NCBI GenBank assembly: GCA_003353945.1
Contig: PIVM01000016.1
Coordinates: forward strand, 1 to 64,000
DNA from: Gammaproteobacteria bacterium
Lineage (GTDB): Bacteria > Pseudomonadota > Gammaproteobacteria > Pseudomonadales > PIVM01
DNA length: 64,000 nt
Direction: 5' to 3'
Under the pieces are notes generated by a model. That model was given only the letters and a program-made list of their open reading frames with translations. It was not told the DNA's origin and did not search any database. Every line of letters starts with the position of its first letter. The stretch's first letter is position 1. A program made the position numbers and the translations under genes. This document shows, piece after piece, positions 17,662-28,555 of the stretch.

Positions 17662-18729
17662 TTACTTACTTGCAGTTGCATCATAGAAAAACGCATCATT
17701 GTGGGCCTTCTCTAACTTATCCAGCAGCGCCAGCTCATCACCCTGAGGGCAACGTTGCGATTCATATTTTTCGGAATTTATGCCCAATCGCTGAAACAAC
17801 TGTTTATCTTTATTGGCGGCAGGATTCGGCGTAGTCAGCAGCTTTTCACCGTAAAAGATGGAGTTGGCACCGGCTAAAAACGCCAGCGCTTGCATTTGCT
17901 CATTCATCTCTTCACGACCGGCTGACAGTCGCACGTGGGAGATCGGCATCAAAATGCGGGCAACGGCTATTGTGCGAATAAAATCGAAGGGGTCAAGATC
18001 ATCCCCCACTTCCAGCGGCGTACCTTCCACCCGCACCAATCGGTTGATGGGCACACTTTCCGGATGCTCCTCCATATTAGCCAGCTGCAGCAACAAACCC
18101 ACACGATCATCGGGCTGCTCACCCATGCCCACGATACCACCACAACAGACTTTCAAACCCGCTGCACGCACATTGGCCAGCGTATCAAGACGGTCCTGAT
18201 AGCTGCGCGTAGAAATGATATCGCAGTAATACTCCGGTGAGGTGTCAAGATTATGGTTGTAGTAGTCCAAACCGGCGCCCGCCAACTCCTCGGCTTGATC
18301 GACACTTAACATGCCAAGCGTCATGCAGCTTTCCATTCCCAGTTCTTTAACGCCTCGCACCATTTGCAGCACGTGATGCATATCTTTTTGTTTGGGAGAA
18401 CGCCATGCCGCACCCATACAAAATCGGGTAGCACCAGATGCTTTGGCCGCTTTTGCCTCTTCAAGCACTGTCTCGATTTCCAACAGTGCTTCTTTTTCCA
18501 GCCCCGTATCATAACGATTGCTTTGAGGGCAGTATTTGCAATCTTCCGGGCAGGAGCCGGTTTTAATGCTCAGCAGGGTACTCACCTGCACGGTGTTGGG
18601 ATCAAAATGTTGACGATGCACACATTGAGCCTGAAAAATCAGATCGCTAAACGGTTGGTCAAAGAGCGCCTTAACCTCATCAAACTGCCAATTGTGACGA
18701 ATTTCTAGTTTGTCAGCCCCTAAGCCCAT
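17662..18729 (-). CDS. bioB: Biotin synthase BioB
   Basis: The protein has 355 residues. The radical-SAM cluster motif CPEDCKYC places its cysteines at 60, 64 and 67. YYNHNLDTS and GGIVGMGE are typical of the family. It inserts sulfur into dethiobiotin using [4Fe-4S] and [2Fe-2S] clusters. It is the first gene of the bio operon, with a GAGGG ribosome site and a strong promoter upstream. No BirA-like operator was recognised. Confidence 0.96.
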   Translation of the reverse strand: MGLGADKLEIRHNWQFDEVKALFDQPFSDLIFQAQCVHRQHFDPNTVQVSTLLSIKTGSCPEDCKYCPQSNRYDTGLEKEALLEIETVLEEAKAAKASGATRFCMGAAWRSPKQKDMHHVLQMVRGVKELGMESCMTLGMLSVDQAEELAGAGLDYYNHNLDTSPEYYCDIISTRSYQDRLDTLANVRAAGLKVCCGGIVGMGEQPDDRVGLLLQLANMEEHPESVPINRLVRVEGTPLEVGDDLDPFDFIRTIAVARILMPISHVRLSAGREEMNEQMQALAFLAGANSIFYGEKLLTTPNPAANKDKQLFQRLGINSEKYESQRCPQGDELALLDKLEKAHNDAFFYDATASK

Positions 18730-18770
18730 ACCGAAACCCTCTTTTTTTATCTGTATAACAACAATTGCGT

Positions 18771-18798
18771 ATCATAACGCCACCGCACTAGCTGTCAA
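18771..18798 (-). promoter_or_regulatory. Sigma-70 promoter of the bio operon
   Basis: On the minus strand a consensus TTGACA -35 (18793-18798) and a TATGAT -10 (18771-18776) are 16 bases apart, placing the start about 35 bases before bioB. I saw no operator palindrome overlapping it. Confidence 0.75.
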
Positions 18799-18833
18799 CC
18801 CAAATGGCTTTTTGAGGTTTACTAATAAATCGA

Positions 18834-19577
18834 TCAATATGGATGCTTCAATGTTCTCGCCACAGCCCAAACATGCACTTCACCAGCCCCCGCTTCAGAC
18901 AATACGCTGGCCAATGCATCGCAAGTGGCTCCTGTGGTAACCACATCATCCACAATTGCCACACACTCGCCCTGAAACGGCTTTCGACAAACAAATGCAT
19001 TTCGCACATTTCGCCGGCGCTGCATGGCCGTCAGTTCTTGCTGACTGGTGGTCGGTTTACAACGTTGTACACGATGGGGGTCAAGCGGTATTTGTGTGTT
19101 TCTTGCAATTATTTTGGCGATCTCCAAAGCCTGGTTAAAGCCTCGTTTTCGTAGTTTTTGTTGATGCAAAGGCACGGGGATTATTAGCGTCGGGCGCTTA
19201 TCCTTATCAGCGTAATGCTCGGTAACACGCCTCGCCAGCAAGTCTGCCAACAGTCGCCCGTAAACCAATTGCTGCTTATGTTTAAAGCCGTTTATTACCT
19301 GCTGCACTGGCATATCGTACAACCAAGGCGCCACGCAATGATGAAAACTCGGTGTACGTTTCAGGCAGTTACCACAAAGCTGGGTAGGCTGCCTGCTCGC
19401 AAATTTGGGATCAAAGGCTATCGGCAAACCACAACGCCAGCATGGCGTGTCAATCCGAGGTAAATCGCTAAGACAGGGCAAGCAGATACTCTGAATTGAT
19501 CCGCTATGCACTTGTCCACATAGCAAACAGTATGGAGGCCATAAGGTGTCAAGCCAACGCCTAAATAGTCGCTTCAT
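18834..19577 (-). CDS. comF: ComF-family phosphoribosyltransferase-like protein
   Basis: The protein has 247 residues. The N-terminus has paired zinc-finger-like cysteines (CLLCGQ, CWRCGL, CGNCL), followed by the phosphoribosyltransferase signature VAIVDDVVTTGAT near residue 205. ComF/GntX proteins act in DNA uptake in competent bacteria; the biochemical role is uncertain. The type IV pilus genes further right would fit a competence link, but that is inference. It is transcribed on the same strand as the bio operon, whose promoter lies in the gap downstream. Confidence 0.88.
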   Translation of the reverse strand: MKRLFRRWLDTLWPPYCLLCGQVHSGSIQSICLPCLSDLPRIDTPCWRCGLPIAFDPKFASRQPTQLCGNCLKRTPSFHHCVAPWLYDMPVQQVINGFKHKQQLVYGRLLADLLARRVTEHYADKDKRPTLIIPVPLHQQKLRKRGFNQALEIAKIIARNTQIPLDPHRVQRCKPTTSQQELTAMQRRRNVRNAFVCRKPFQGECVAIVDDVVTTGATCDALASVLSEAGAGEVHVWAVARTLKHPY

Positions 19578-19679
19578 TTTATCGTCCTTGAAAGTCTTCC
19601 TTAAAGAAATGCGGGTACTTGTATCAATTTCAGATTACCATAGCGCTGCCAGCTCAGCCGCTTAGGAATCTTAACCGGG

Positions 19680-20750
19680 ATGACCAACGATAAATACCAC
19701 GACAATGAAAATCAGAACAATCCCCAACAAGGTAATACGAAAATCGATTGTGACGAAGTAGAAGGCGTTGGCCAAACTATCAGCCACCCCTTCGACCGTC
19801 TGACACCAGACACTCTAATGTCCGCCATTGAAAGCCTTGACTTGATCTGTGACGGGCGCATGCTGGCTCTCAATAGTTACGAAAACCGTGTTTATCAGAT
19901 CGGCTTGGATGAAGAGCAGCCCATCATTGCCAAGTTCTATCGGCCCAACCGCTGGACTAACGAACAAATACGCGAAGAACATGAATTTACACAGCAACTA
20001 GCGCATGCTGAATTGCCGGTTATTGCGCCACTCACTTTTCATGGCGATAGCCTGTTTGAATACCAGGACTTTCGCTTCAGCCTCTATCCACGCCAAGGAG
20101 GACACGCACCCGAGCTGGATAATCTTGACCACTTGCAAATGATGGGGCGTTTTATGGGAAGAATTCACGCCGTAGGCGCCTGTGATCATTTCAAATATCG
20201 TCAAACACTGCATCTTGACACGGTCAGAGCAAACGCTGACTATCTACTGGCAAACTTTATCCCCGGCGAACTTTGCGAAGCCTATGAGTCGATCACCGCT
20301 GACCTTCTAAAGAAAATAGATCAGACGCTCAATAGTCAACATGAATTGTCTTTGATTCGAACCCATGGCGACTGCCATTGCGGAAATGTTTTATGGCGAA
20401 GCGACACACCGCACTTCGTCGATTTTGATGACTGTTGCATGGCCCCGGCGATACAAGATATCTGGATGCTGTTATCCGGTCAACGAGCGATGCAAACGAT
20501 GCAGCTATCGGAAATCACTGATGGCTATAATGAATTTTTCGATTTCCCTATCCGCCAGCTGCCACTGATTGAACCGCTTCGCACCATGCGCATCATCAAT
20601 TACAGTGCTTGGTTGGCACGGCGCTGGGATGATCCGGCTTTTCCTCGAAACTTCCCCTGGTTCAATGATATGCGTTACTGGGGTGAACACATATTGGAAT
20701 TGAGAGAGCAACAAGCTGCGCTTAACGAACCACCTCTGACCATAGTCTAG
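19680..20750 (+). CDS. srkA: Stress-response kinase SrkA (RdoA/YihE)
   Basis: The protein has 356 residues; the E. coli protein has about 328, and the extra length is a polar N-terminal extension of about 25 residues. It is a choline-kinase-like fold with NSYENRVYQ, the catalytic HGDCHCGN and the metal-binding FVDFDD. It phosphorylates Ser/Thr in stress responses in E. coli. It is divergent from comF. The ATG at 19680 is the only start that covers the conserved N-terminus. Confidence 0.9.
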   Translation: MTNDKYHDNENQNNPQQGNTKIDCDEVEGVGQTISHPFDRLTPDTLMSAIESLDLICDGRMLALNSYENRVYQIGLDEEQPIIAKFYRPNRWTNEQIREEHEFTQQLAHAELPVIAPLTFHGDSLFEYQDFRFSLYPRQGGHAPELDNLDHLQMMGRFMGRIHAVGACDHFKYRQTLHLDTVRANADYLLANFIPGELCEAYESITADLLKKIDQTLNSQHELSLIRTHGDCHCGNVLWRSDTPHFVDFDDCCMAPAIQDIWMLLSGQRAMQTMQLSEITDGYNEFFDFPIRQLPLIEPLRTMRIINYSAWLARRWDDPAFPRNFPWFNDMRYWGEHILELREQQAALNEPPLTIV

Positions 20751-21072
20751 ATAACACCGCAAACATAACTAAAATTTAACGACAGTGGCATTGCACAATT
20801 AACAACATTGCCCTACAACCTAACAAATCTAATCCGTGCAACCATTTGTCTTCAGCACCACCCTGCAAGCCACGGATATTTATCACGTTTTTTCGCAAAA
20901 TAACTTCGCGCAGCAAGCATATCGGGACTACACTTAAGAATCTTAACCATTACTGGGAATTCATGAGAACCCGCCGCCAAAAAATGATGAGTTATTTTTG
21001 GCAACAATGGACAGACCAACTCAGGTCGGTGATTTTCAGATTGTGTACCGTTTTTCAATACCGGGCTTGAAA

Positions 21073-23607
21073 ATGCTTAGTGAAACTCGACTGCTGCTTG
21101 TCAATCATAATAACGAAGAACGTTCGTTATTAAAAAACACTCTCACCGACTCGGGGCTTTCCAATATCGTTGAAGCCCACAATGGGAACATCGCAGTCGA
21201 ACTCCTTAACCACCATATCTTCGATATTATCATTACCGATATTGAAATTGATCAGCTTGACGCATGGCGCCTAACACGTTTAGTTAGATCCGGCGCATTA
21301 CTGACTACTGCCGATACGCCAGTGGTTATAGTCTCCAACACGTTTAGTGAACGCATAGCTGAAGCAACAACGAAAGAGTTCGAAGCAAATTTCTTCCTAT
21401 CTCTGGATCAATATCAAAAACTGCCCGAATTATTATTGGAAAACTTTGTACAGAGAAAAACACCTCCTCGAAAAACCCGCATACTCGTCATTGAAGACTA
21501 TGACGAAACCATCGCTATTGTAAGACGTGTACTGCACGGTCGTTTTGAAATCGACAGCGCAAACAATGGTGTTGAAGGCTTGGCTGCCTGGAAAAAACAC
21601 AGACATGACATCGTGTTACTTGACCTAGTGTTGCCTGAAATGTGCGGAGAGAAAGTACTGGAAGAAATTGTCCGCATCAATCCAAATCAATCCGTCATCA
21701 TGATGACAGCCTATAGCTCAGCTCAAAAAGCGGGTGCGCTCATTCTTAAAGGTGCTGTTGATTTTCTTTCGAAACCATTTCGAGCCGATCAACTGCGGCA
21801 TGTCTGCAACATTGCCGCACACCGCGAAGACTACATTGTCAGCAATCAGCAATTTGTCGAGCGTCAAAAGCAATTGACTGAAGAAAAGGAACGAGCTCAA
21901 GTCACTCTTGAATCGATCGGAGAGGGCGTTATAACAACAGATGCTCTCGGTTATATTGACTACCTTAATCCTATTGCTGAAAAACTGACTGGATGGAGCA
22001 CCCAAGAAGCTCACAACAAACCACTTAGTGATATATTCCAGACATTTCACGAATGCTCAAAGGTACCTGCCGCCAATCCACTGGAAAAATGTTTACGAGA
22101 ATCACGTTTCGTCGAAGGCAGCAGTAATATTTTGTTGCGAAATCGTTTCGCTCACGAACTCATTATTGAGCACTCAGCAGCACCGATAAAAGACCGTTAC
22201 CAAAAAGTTGCCGGCGCAGTCATGGTATTTCGCGATAGTACTGAAGCACGGCAAATGCAGCGCCAACTTACTTACCATGCCAGTCACGACACCCTAACAG
22301 GTTTAAGTAATCGCGAGGTTTTTGAAAAATCGTTACGTAGTGCTATTGAGGATGCTATTGAGGACACGTCAGACATAGAGAAGAATCACGCTTTATGTCA
22401 CCTCAATCTTAATAAGTTTAAGTTGATAAACGATAGCTGTGGCCATGCGGCTGGCGACAAATTACTGAAAGCGCTGGCTGAACTTATCGCCAATCAGGTT
22501 CGCGGCGCTAGCGACACAATCGCAAGACTGGGCGGCGATGAATTCGGCATTCTATTAAGACAATGCCCCGAAGATGCCGCCATCCGTATAGCCGAGAATA
22601 TTTGCGAAGCGATACAAAACTATCTTTTCACCTGGGAAAACAACATTTACCAAGTCGGTGTCAGCATTGGCATTGCCTCTATAAACAAACAGTCCCGAGA
22701 CTTACTTGATGCATTCTCATCCGCTGAAACCGCCTGCCACGTAGCTCGCGAACGTGGTGGTAGCTGCGTACACGTTTATCGCGCTGACGACGCGGAATTA
22801 GTGCAGCGCCGTGACGAAATGCGAATCATCACACAATTGGTCACTGCGGAAAAAGAAAATCGTTTCGAATTGTATTGTCAAGAAATTCAGCCGATTCAGG
22901 AGATTACAAAAACAGGGTATGAGATATTAATTAGAATGCGCGATGAAGACAATCAGATCGTCGCTCCCGGGCAATTTTTAGGTGCTGCCGAGCGATACAA
23001 TATGATGCGACAGATTGATCGATGGGTTCTACGCAATTCGATACACACTTTTGCAAACCATCCAATGCTATTTGACGATATATCACATTTTTCCATTAAT
23101 CTCTCTGCTCTGTCACTGACCGATGATAGCTGCTACGATTTTATTGCTGCACAATTTGATGAAACGGGCATCTCGCCCGAACTTATCTGCTTTGAAATTA
23201 CTGAGACCGCTGCCATCGGTAATTTCGTGCGCGCTGGAGGATTTATTTCCGCTATCCGTGATTTGGGCTGCAAATTTGCGCTAGACGATTTCGGTAGCGG
23301 CATGTCATCCTTTGCTTATTTGAAAAAACTGCCCGTGGATTATCTGAAAATAGACGGCATGTTTGTCAAAGGTGTGCTTGAAGATCCCATTGATTACGAA
23401 ATGGTGCGCTCCATCAATGAGATTGGGCAGGTGTTAAACCTGCAAACCATTGCCGAGTTTGTTGAAAATCCGGAAATCCTTCATGTCATACGTGAAATCG
23501 GCGTTGACTTCGCACAAGGCTATGAAATCGCAAAGCCAAAACCATTGTCCAGCCTGATTCAGCAAGTCTCGTCGCACTCGGGAACTGCTCTCAACGGTGC
23601 TCCCTGA
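21073..23607 (+). CDS. REC-REC-PAS-GGDEF-EAL cyclic-di-GMP regulator
   Basis: The protein has 844 residues from the ATG at 21073; 21007 is an alternative. REC1 (3-120) is degenerate: it keeps Asp in IITDIEI but lacks the acidic pair and the conserved Lys. REC2 (134-245) is complete, with VIEDYDE, LLDLVLP and LSKPF. A PAS domain begins near 278. GGDEF (406-565) has an intact GGDEF motif near 487. EAL (580-830) has EILIR in place of EALIR, with DDFGSG and YLKIDG. The core residues suggest it could both make and degrade c-di-GMP. No partner histidine kinase is adjacent. Confidence 0.9.
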   Translation: MLSETRLLLVNHNNEERSLLKNTLTDSGLSNIVEAHNGNIAVELLNHHIFDIIITDIEIDQLDAWRLTRLVRSGALLTTADTPVVIVSNTFSERIAEATTKEFEANFFLSLDQYQKLPELLLENFVQRKTPPRKTRILVIEDYDETIAIVRRVLHGRFEIDSANNGVEGLAAWKKHRHDIVLLDLVLPEMCGEKVLEEIVRINPNQSVIMMTAYSSAQKAGALILKGAVDFLSKPFRADQLRHVCNIAAHREDYIVSNQQFVERQKQLTEEKERAQVTLESIGEGVITTDALGYIDYLNPIAEKLTGWSTQEAHNKPLSDIFQTFHECSKVPAANPLEKCLRESRFVEGSSNILLRNRFAHELIIEHSAAPIKDRYQKVAGAVMVFRDSTEARQMQRQLTYHASHDTLTGLSNREVFEKSLRSAIEDAIEDTSDIEKNHALCHLNLNKFKLINDSCGHAAGDKLLKALAELIANQVRGASDTIARLGGDEFGILLRQCPEDAAIRIAENICEAIQNYLFTWENNIYQVGVSIGIASINKQSRDLLDAFSSAETACHVARERGGSCVHVYRADDAELVQRRDEMRIITQLVTAEKENRFELYCQEIQPIQEITKTGYEILIRMRDEDNQIVAPGQFLGAAERYNMMRQIDRWVLRNSIHTFANHPMLFDDISHFSINLSALSLTDDSCYDFIAAQFDETGISPELICFEITETAAIGNFVRAGGFISAIRDLGCKFALDDFGSGMSSFAYLKKLPVDYLKIDGMFVKGVLEDPIDYEMVRSINEIGQVLNLQTIAEFVENPEILHVIREIGVDFAQGYEIAKPKPLSSLIQQVSSHSGTALNGAP

Positions 23608-23630
23608 TATGAGCTGCGTGATGAATGCCT

Positions 23631-24974
23631 CTAGGGAGTGACCTGCAAGCTATCACCACGACCAATGGCGTAATAAGTAAAACCCCGTTTTTTGAGCTGT
23701 GAAGGTTCAAACAAATTACGTCCATCAAATATAACTGGGCTTTTAAGCTCGTTATTAATTAGGTCAAAATCTGGCGCTCGAAACATTTTCCATTCCGTAC
23801 AGATAATCAATGCATCTGCGTTACTCAGTGCCGCTTCTTTTGTACCCATTAAAATGAGATCCGAACGATTACCATATATTTTCTGTGCTTCATCCATAGC
23901 CTCTGGATCATAGGCCTTAATTATTGCACCGCCAGCCCATAATTCTTCCATCAAAACCAAACTTGAGGCTTCCCGCATATCGTCTGTTTGTGGCTTAAAG
24001 GCCAAACCCCATAAAGCGAATGTTTTACCCTTGATATCACCATTAAAGTGCTGTTTCACCATGTTAGGCAGTTTGGTCTTTTGGCGTCCATTCACAGCTT
24101 CTACAGCTATAAGAAGCTCCGCATTGTAACCCACCTCGTCGGCTGTTCGTTTCAACGCTTTCACATCCTTTGGAAAACAGGAACCACCGTATCCACAACC
24201 AGGATAGATGAACTGATATCCAATACGAGGATCCGAACCAATACCTTGGCGCACATGTTCAATATCAGCACCAACCTGCTCGGCAATATTGGCTATTTCA
24301 TTCATAAAGCTAATCTTTGTTGCCAGCATTGCGTTGGCAGCGTATTTCGTCAGTTCTGCGGAAAGGTTGTCCATAAACACCATACGGTCATGATTTCGAT
24401 TGAACGGCATATAGACTTCTCGCATCAACGCCCGGGTCGACTCCTTTCCACAACCAACCACAATTCGATCCGGTTTCATGAAATCATTAACGGCAGCACC
24501 TTCCTTTAAAAACTCAGGGTTAGAAACCACGTCGAAATCAAAATCTACGCCACGAGCAAGCATACTGTCTTTGATGACTTCCTGCACCTTTGCACAGGTA
24601 CCTACGGGCACTGTTGATTTTCCAACTACCACTTTATCATTTTTCATCAAGTTGCCGATCGTTTTGGCAACATCTAATACATACTTTAAATCTGCCGAGC
24701 CATCTTCGTTAGGCGGCGTACCCACCGCGATAAAAATGATGTTACCATGGTCAACGCCTTGCTCAACATCGCTCGCAAACGCTAGCTGACCACTGCGACA
24801 ATTTTCCTCCACAAGATTTTCCAGACCAGGTTCGTAGATAGGAATATCACCCTGTTTAAGCCTCTCAATTTTCGCATCATCAATATCGATGCAAAGCACA
24901 TTATGCCCAGCATCAGCTAAACACGTGCCAGTTACTAGGCCGACATACCCCGTCCCAAAAATTGCTATTTTCAT
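23631..24974 (-). CDS. ugd: UDP-glucose 6-dehydrogenase
   Basis: The protein has 447 residues. It starts with the NAD-binding [20 protein letters not shown], and the catalytic cysteine is in [10 protein letters not shown]. It oxidises UDP-glucose to UDP-glucuronate for surface polysaccharides. No glycan gene cluster surrounds it. The gene converges with the c-di-GMP regulator, with 23 bases between their stops. Confidence 0.95.
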   Translation of the reverse strand: MKIAIFGTGYVGLVTGTCLADAGHNVLCIDIDDAKIERLKQGDIPIYEPGLENLVEENCRSGQLAFASDVEQGVDHGNIIFIAVGTPPNEDGSADLKYVLDVAKTIGNLMKNDKVVVGKSTVPVGTCAKVQEVIKDSMLARGVDFDFDVVSNPEFLKEGAAVNDFMKPDRIVVGCGKESTRALMREVYMPFNRNHDRMVFMDNLSAELTKYAANAMLATKISFMNEIANIAEQVGADIEHVRQGIGSDPRIGYQFIYPGCGYGGSCFPKDVKALKRTADEVGYNAELLIAVEAVNGRQKTKLPNMVKQHFNGDIKGKTFALWGLAFKPQTDDMREASSLVLMEELWAGGAIIKAYDPEAMDEAQKIYGNRSDLILMGTKEAALSNADALIICTEWKMFRAPDFDLINNELKSPVIFDGRNLFEPSQLKKRGFTYYAIGRGDSLQVTP

Positions 24975-25010
24975 CTTCTCGGTTATTCCCTCTACGCCAA
25001 TGAGCCCCCC

Positions 25011-25155
25011 TCAGTAGCCGGGGAATTTTCTTATCCCAATTATTCTAGATCAGTCGCAAAGAATAACCAATGACAAATATGGGTTTCTAAACGATCGGCG
25101 TCCCATTCAGCGATATAAGGGCCTCGGAAAATTGTTTATTTCCGCGACCCTAGAT
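25011..25155. repeat. Decayed copy of the palindromic intergenic element
   Basis: The left end has TTATCCCAA (25031-25039). The right end has a 17-base block at 25135-25151 matching the element at 35766-35932 at 16 of 17 positions (TTTATTTCC, then A or G, then CGACCCT). The middle no longer pairs well. It fills the ald-ugd gap. Confidence 0.55.
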
Positions 25156-25163
25156 ACACTGAT

Positions 25164-26282
25164 CTACTTCTGCAGTACGGAAAGCGCATCAACGTATGGA
25201 ATACCGAAGGACTCAGCGACTCCACGACAGGTAATTTTTCCTTTATGGATATTTAGCCCTGCCCGAAGATTTTTGTTCGCCCATAAAGCTTCAAATACTC
25301 CCTTTTCCGCCATTAACAGCACCCATGGAAGGGTTGCATTTGTCAGCGCAACCGTTGACGTACGCGGCACTGCACCCGGCATATTGGCAACACAATAGTG
25401 CACAATATTATCAACTTCATAAACAGGTTGTTGATGCGTCGTTGGTTTACTGGTAGCAAAGCATCCACCTTGATCAATGGCCACATCCACCAGCACGGCA
25501 CCATTTTTCATACGCTTCAGCATCTGCCGATCAAGCAGTTGAGGTGCTGCCGCACCTGGAACCAAGACAGATCCCACTACCAAATCGCCGGTAGGCACAT
25601 AAAACTCTATCGCATCTTGAGTAGCATAGATTGTATTCACCTGACCATGAAACTGCTCGTCCAACACCCTTAACCGTGACAGCGAACGATCAAGAATGCT
25701 CACCTGTGCACCCATACCTTTGGCAACCACGGCGGCATGGCTTCCAACCACACCACCGCCGAGTATCACGACATGGCCCGGCGCCACACCCGGCACACCA
25801 CCCAGCAATACACCTCGCCCACCCTGGGCTCTCTCAAGCGCATGGGCGCCAGCCTGTACTGCCATGCGTCCAGCCACCTCACTCATCGGTGCAAGCAACG
25901 GCAAGCGACCATCATCACCCTTCACTGTCTCATAGGCAACACAGGTAACACCTGACGCCATCATTGCTTCAGTTAACGTTTTGCTCGCAGCAAAATGAAA
26001 ATAGGTAAACAGGACGAGCCCTTCATGCAAATACGCGTATTCCTGCTCTTGCGGCTCTTTGACCTTGACAATTAACTGTGCACTGGAATAGATCTTCGCC
26101 ACATCATCCTTTATAAGCGCACCAGCCTGCTGATATTGCTTATCAGTAAAACCGGCACCATCGCCCGCCCCTTTTTCCACCCAGACCTCTTGGCCGTGTT
26201 GGGTAAGTTCCCGGGCTCCCGCTGGTGTAATACCAACACGGTATTCATGCACTTTGATTTCTTTCGGTACACCAATCAGCAT
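25164..26282 (-). CDS. ald: Alanine dehydrogenase
   Basis: From the ATG at 26282 the protein has 372 residues, the usual family length; a TTG five codons earlier is less likely. [18 protein letters not shown] and the NAD-binding [14 protein letters not shown] mark the family. It interconverts L-alanine and pyruvate with NAD. It stands alone, with no linked regulator. Confidence 0.95.
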   Translation of the reverse strand: MLIGVPKEIKVHEYRVGITPAGARELTQHGQEVWVEKGAGDGAGFTDKQYQQAGALIKDDVAKIYSSAQLIVKVKEPQEQEYAYLHEGLVLFTYFHFAASKTLTEAMMASGVTCVAYETVKGDDGRLPLLAPMSEVAGRMAVQAGAHALERAQGGRGVLLGGVPGVAPGHVVILGGGVVGSHAAVVAKGMGAQVSILDRSLSRLRVLDEQFHGQVNTIYATQDAIEFYVPTGDLVVGSVLVPGAAAPQLLDRQMLKRMKNGAVLVDVAIDQGGCFATSKPTTHQQPVYEVDNIVHYCVANMPGAVPRTSTVALTNATLPWVLLMAEKGVFEALWANKNLRAGLNIHKGKITCRGVAESFGIPYVDALSVLQK

Positions 26283-26447
26283 AATTTCTACATCCAAATG
26301 TCACTTCAGCTAAACCAAATCCGGTATTGAAATGACTTTTATGACAAAAAAATGATAGACAATAAAACTGACAGCAATCACTACAAAACGTATGAAATTT
26401 ATGGCGGTTCGCACCACGTAGAACTAAAGGACAATCAACTTAGTTTT

Positions 26448-28130
26448 CTACGCAGCCTGAAACTTTCCCAGGCGGGCATGACAGGTATGGTAGATAACTC
26501 GATTTCTGCCGTGTTCTTTTGCTATATACAAACCCTTATCCGCTGAATCCAGCAGGTAAGTCGCTTTCAGTTGCCCCGTGGGGGTAACACTGCTGATGCC
26601 GACACTGATCGTGACTACCGATGCATTCCCTGAGTTTTTATGCTCTATTTGCAGTTTTTCAATTGAGGCTCGACATTTTTCCGCCATTCGCATCGCTTCG
26701 CCCCCAGCATTGGGCAAAATGACCGCAAATTCCTCACCACCATAACGCGCTACCAAATCCCCAGAACGCGAAAAAACGGAATCCAATTCCGAAGCTACTA
26801 CCCGCAGGCAATCATCTCCCTTGAGATGGCCATAATAATCGTTGTATCCCTTAAAATGGTCTACATCGATAATCAGGATCGCGATCGGGAGATTATCGCG
26901 TAACGATCTATTCCATTCCTTTTCAATACTCTCGTTAAAGAAACGTCTATTTGCCACTTCGGTGAGCGGATCAATGCGAGATAACTCTTCCAGTCGGGCA
27001 TTCGCTTTATTCAAATTGGAATTGGCTTCACTTAACTGACTGGTGCGTTCCTCTACCTGATGCTGCACAACCTCAGCATGGCGCTGCAAAAGCTGGAGAT
27101 AAAGCAATAACAATGCTGTAAAAAGTAATCCACCGACAGCAACCGATAAGGGTAAATACGAAAGCCTCGACAGAATATAATCCACCTTGGGCGCAGCCAA
27201 TACCACCCATTTACGCTCAAAAACCTCCAAAACCGGGCGTGTATACATTCGCCCAAGCCCAGTGGTGAAATCTTCAGTCTGATAGAGGTTAAACAATCCA
27301 TCGTCACCCGTTTTGTCAATCAAACGAAAATAAATATCATCAGGCAAATCTGACAGGCTTGACGCGGATAACAGACTTTCAATATCAAAAGTAGCTACAA
27401 TAAATCCTCTGATTGGCTTGGGAATCCGTTGAGGGTGACTACTACTGGGTTTTATTGGCACCAAGGCAATGAAGATCGTTTCATGCTCGGGTGAAAAGGG
27501 CGACGGGGCAGCAGGCAAACCCATGATATCACCTTTACGAATAGCCTCAGTCATCTTCTCATCAAACTGCATACGGTTTACAGATAACATATCCATGCCA
27601 CGCAGAAATCCCGTGGTTTCACTTGGTTCCGTTACCGTAATAGGGAAATAGACAGGGCGAGCCCCGGAGGGTTGGAAAATTCTTTGAGGATCGAAATTTT
27701 CAATCTGCTCAATTAGCCGTGCGTCATTGATTTGTGTCGGTGAGACATATTTCGGGTTGATCTCCAAAATTTGAAATCCCGGTGCTATGGTATTTTGATA
27801 TTGCTCAAGTAAAGGCCTCTCCTGATCAACAATCATTGGCGCCCAGGCCAGTAATTGCAAAGAGGGATAGGTACCCAGCACATCTTCCGCTATACGTGCA
27901 AATTGCTGTGGCTCAATGTCATCAGCCGCCTCATAGAAGCTTTTCCAATGCCGTAAAGTCGCGCGCATTTTAACCATTTCGTTTTCCAGCGCATAGACCC
28001 GTTTACCAATGTCTTTTTCAAAATTGGCATTGATGTTTTCCAGCTCATGCTGATAAAACACCCATGCAACCCAAGCAGTGCAGGAAATGCAAAAAGCTGT
28101 GATTATTAAGAGTGAGAGAAACCTGCGCAT
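26448..28130 (-). CDS. Membrane diguanylate cyclase with CHASE-like sensor
   Basis: The protein has 560 residues. An N-terminal membrane helix (FLSLLIITAFCISCTAWV) and a second near residue 325 bracket a periplasmic CHASE-like domain (about 40-300). A short coiled coil leads to the GGDEF domain, with DPLTEVANRR and an active-type GGEEF motif near 464. It should make c-di-GMP in response to an unknown periplasmic signal. I see no RxxD inhibitory site in the expected place. Confidence 0.88.
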   Translation of the reverse strand: MRRFLSLLIITAFCISCTAWVAWVFYQHELENINANFEKDIGKRVYALENEMVKMRATLRHWKSFYEAADDIEPQQFARIAEDVLGTYPSLQLLAWAPMIVDQERPLLEQYQNTIAPGFQILEINPKYVSPTQINDARLIEQIENFDPQRIFQPSGARPVYFPITVTEPSETTGFLRGMDMLSVNRMQFDEKMTEAIRKGDIMGLPAAPSPFSPEHETIFIALVPIKPSSSHPQRIPKPIRGFIVATFDIESLLSASSLSDLPDDIYFRLIDKTGDDGLFNLYQTEDFTTGLGRMYTRPVLEVFERKWVVLAAPKVDYILSRLSYLPLSVAVGGLLFTALLLLYLQLLQRHAEVVQHQVEERTSQLSEANSNLNKANARLEELSRIDPLTEVANRRFFNESIEKEWNRSLRDNLPIAILIIDVDHFKGYNDYYGHLKGDDCLRVVASELDSVFSRSGDLVARYGGEEFAVILPNAGGEAMRMAEKCRASIEKLQIEHKNSGNASVVTISVGISSVTPTGQLKATYLLDSADKGLYIAKEHGRNRVIYHTCHARLGKFQAA

Positions 28131-28142
28131 ACCGTGTCATAA

Positions 28143-28173
28143 ATTATAGTCATTCAACTAATAAATTAGTCAA
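28143..28173 (-). promoter_or_regulatory. Candidate promoter with palindrome for the diguanylate cyclase
   Basis: TTGACT (28168-28173) and TATAAT (28143-28148) are 19 bases apart, longer than ideal. A perfect palindrome, ACTAATAAATTAGT, at 28157-28170 lies between them and could be an operator. Confidence 0.4.
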
Positions 28174-28509
28174 TAATCCAACGCTCGTCCAGCTAATTGT
28201 TTGTTAAAAAATCAGCGATTAGTTATGTTTGAAGATTCAGCATGTTAAGAAACTTTAATTCTCGCATTATTTATACGGGCATATTCTTGGCTTATGTTTT
28301 TTTTGCATAAGCCAGCCAAATCAACCGTCGGATATAATCGACTGCGGCATCCAACCCATATCAAGCTGATTTATAAGGAAATATTGTAGATATAGCGGCA
28401 AAATCAATTTCACCGTTCCAATATTTCATCATCTTCGGACTGCGGTCAGCACACTCAGAAGAACTGATTCAGGGGCATTGGCTCAGGCCTAATAAATAAC
28501 GCTTGTACA
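28174..28509. other. Gene-free spacer with an 8-bp hairpin
   Basis: No gene is supported in this 336-base stretch. GGCTTATG at 28289-28296 pairs perfectly with CATAAGCC at 28306-28313 around a T-rich nine-base loop. A plus-strand TATAAT at 28333-28338 has no good -35 and no frame behind it. Confidence 0.4.
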
Positions 28510-28555
28510 TAGGAGGCTGTCCGAGAATAGGAACCGTGGCGAGGGAAGCCTCCTA
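28510..28555 (-). terminator. Inverted repeat at the recX stop codon
   Basis: TAGGAGGCT (28510-28518) pairs perfectly with AGCCTCCTA (28547-28555), which contains the recX stop. The loop is 28 bases and no strong U-tract follows, so this is a weak terminator candidate. Confidence 0.35.

Noticed and set aside
18730..18833. BirA-type operator at the bio promoter
   Set aside because: No TTGTAAACC-like inverted pair was found in the gap.
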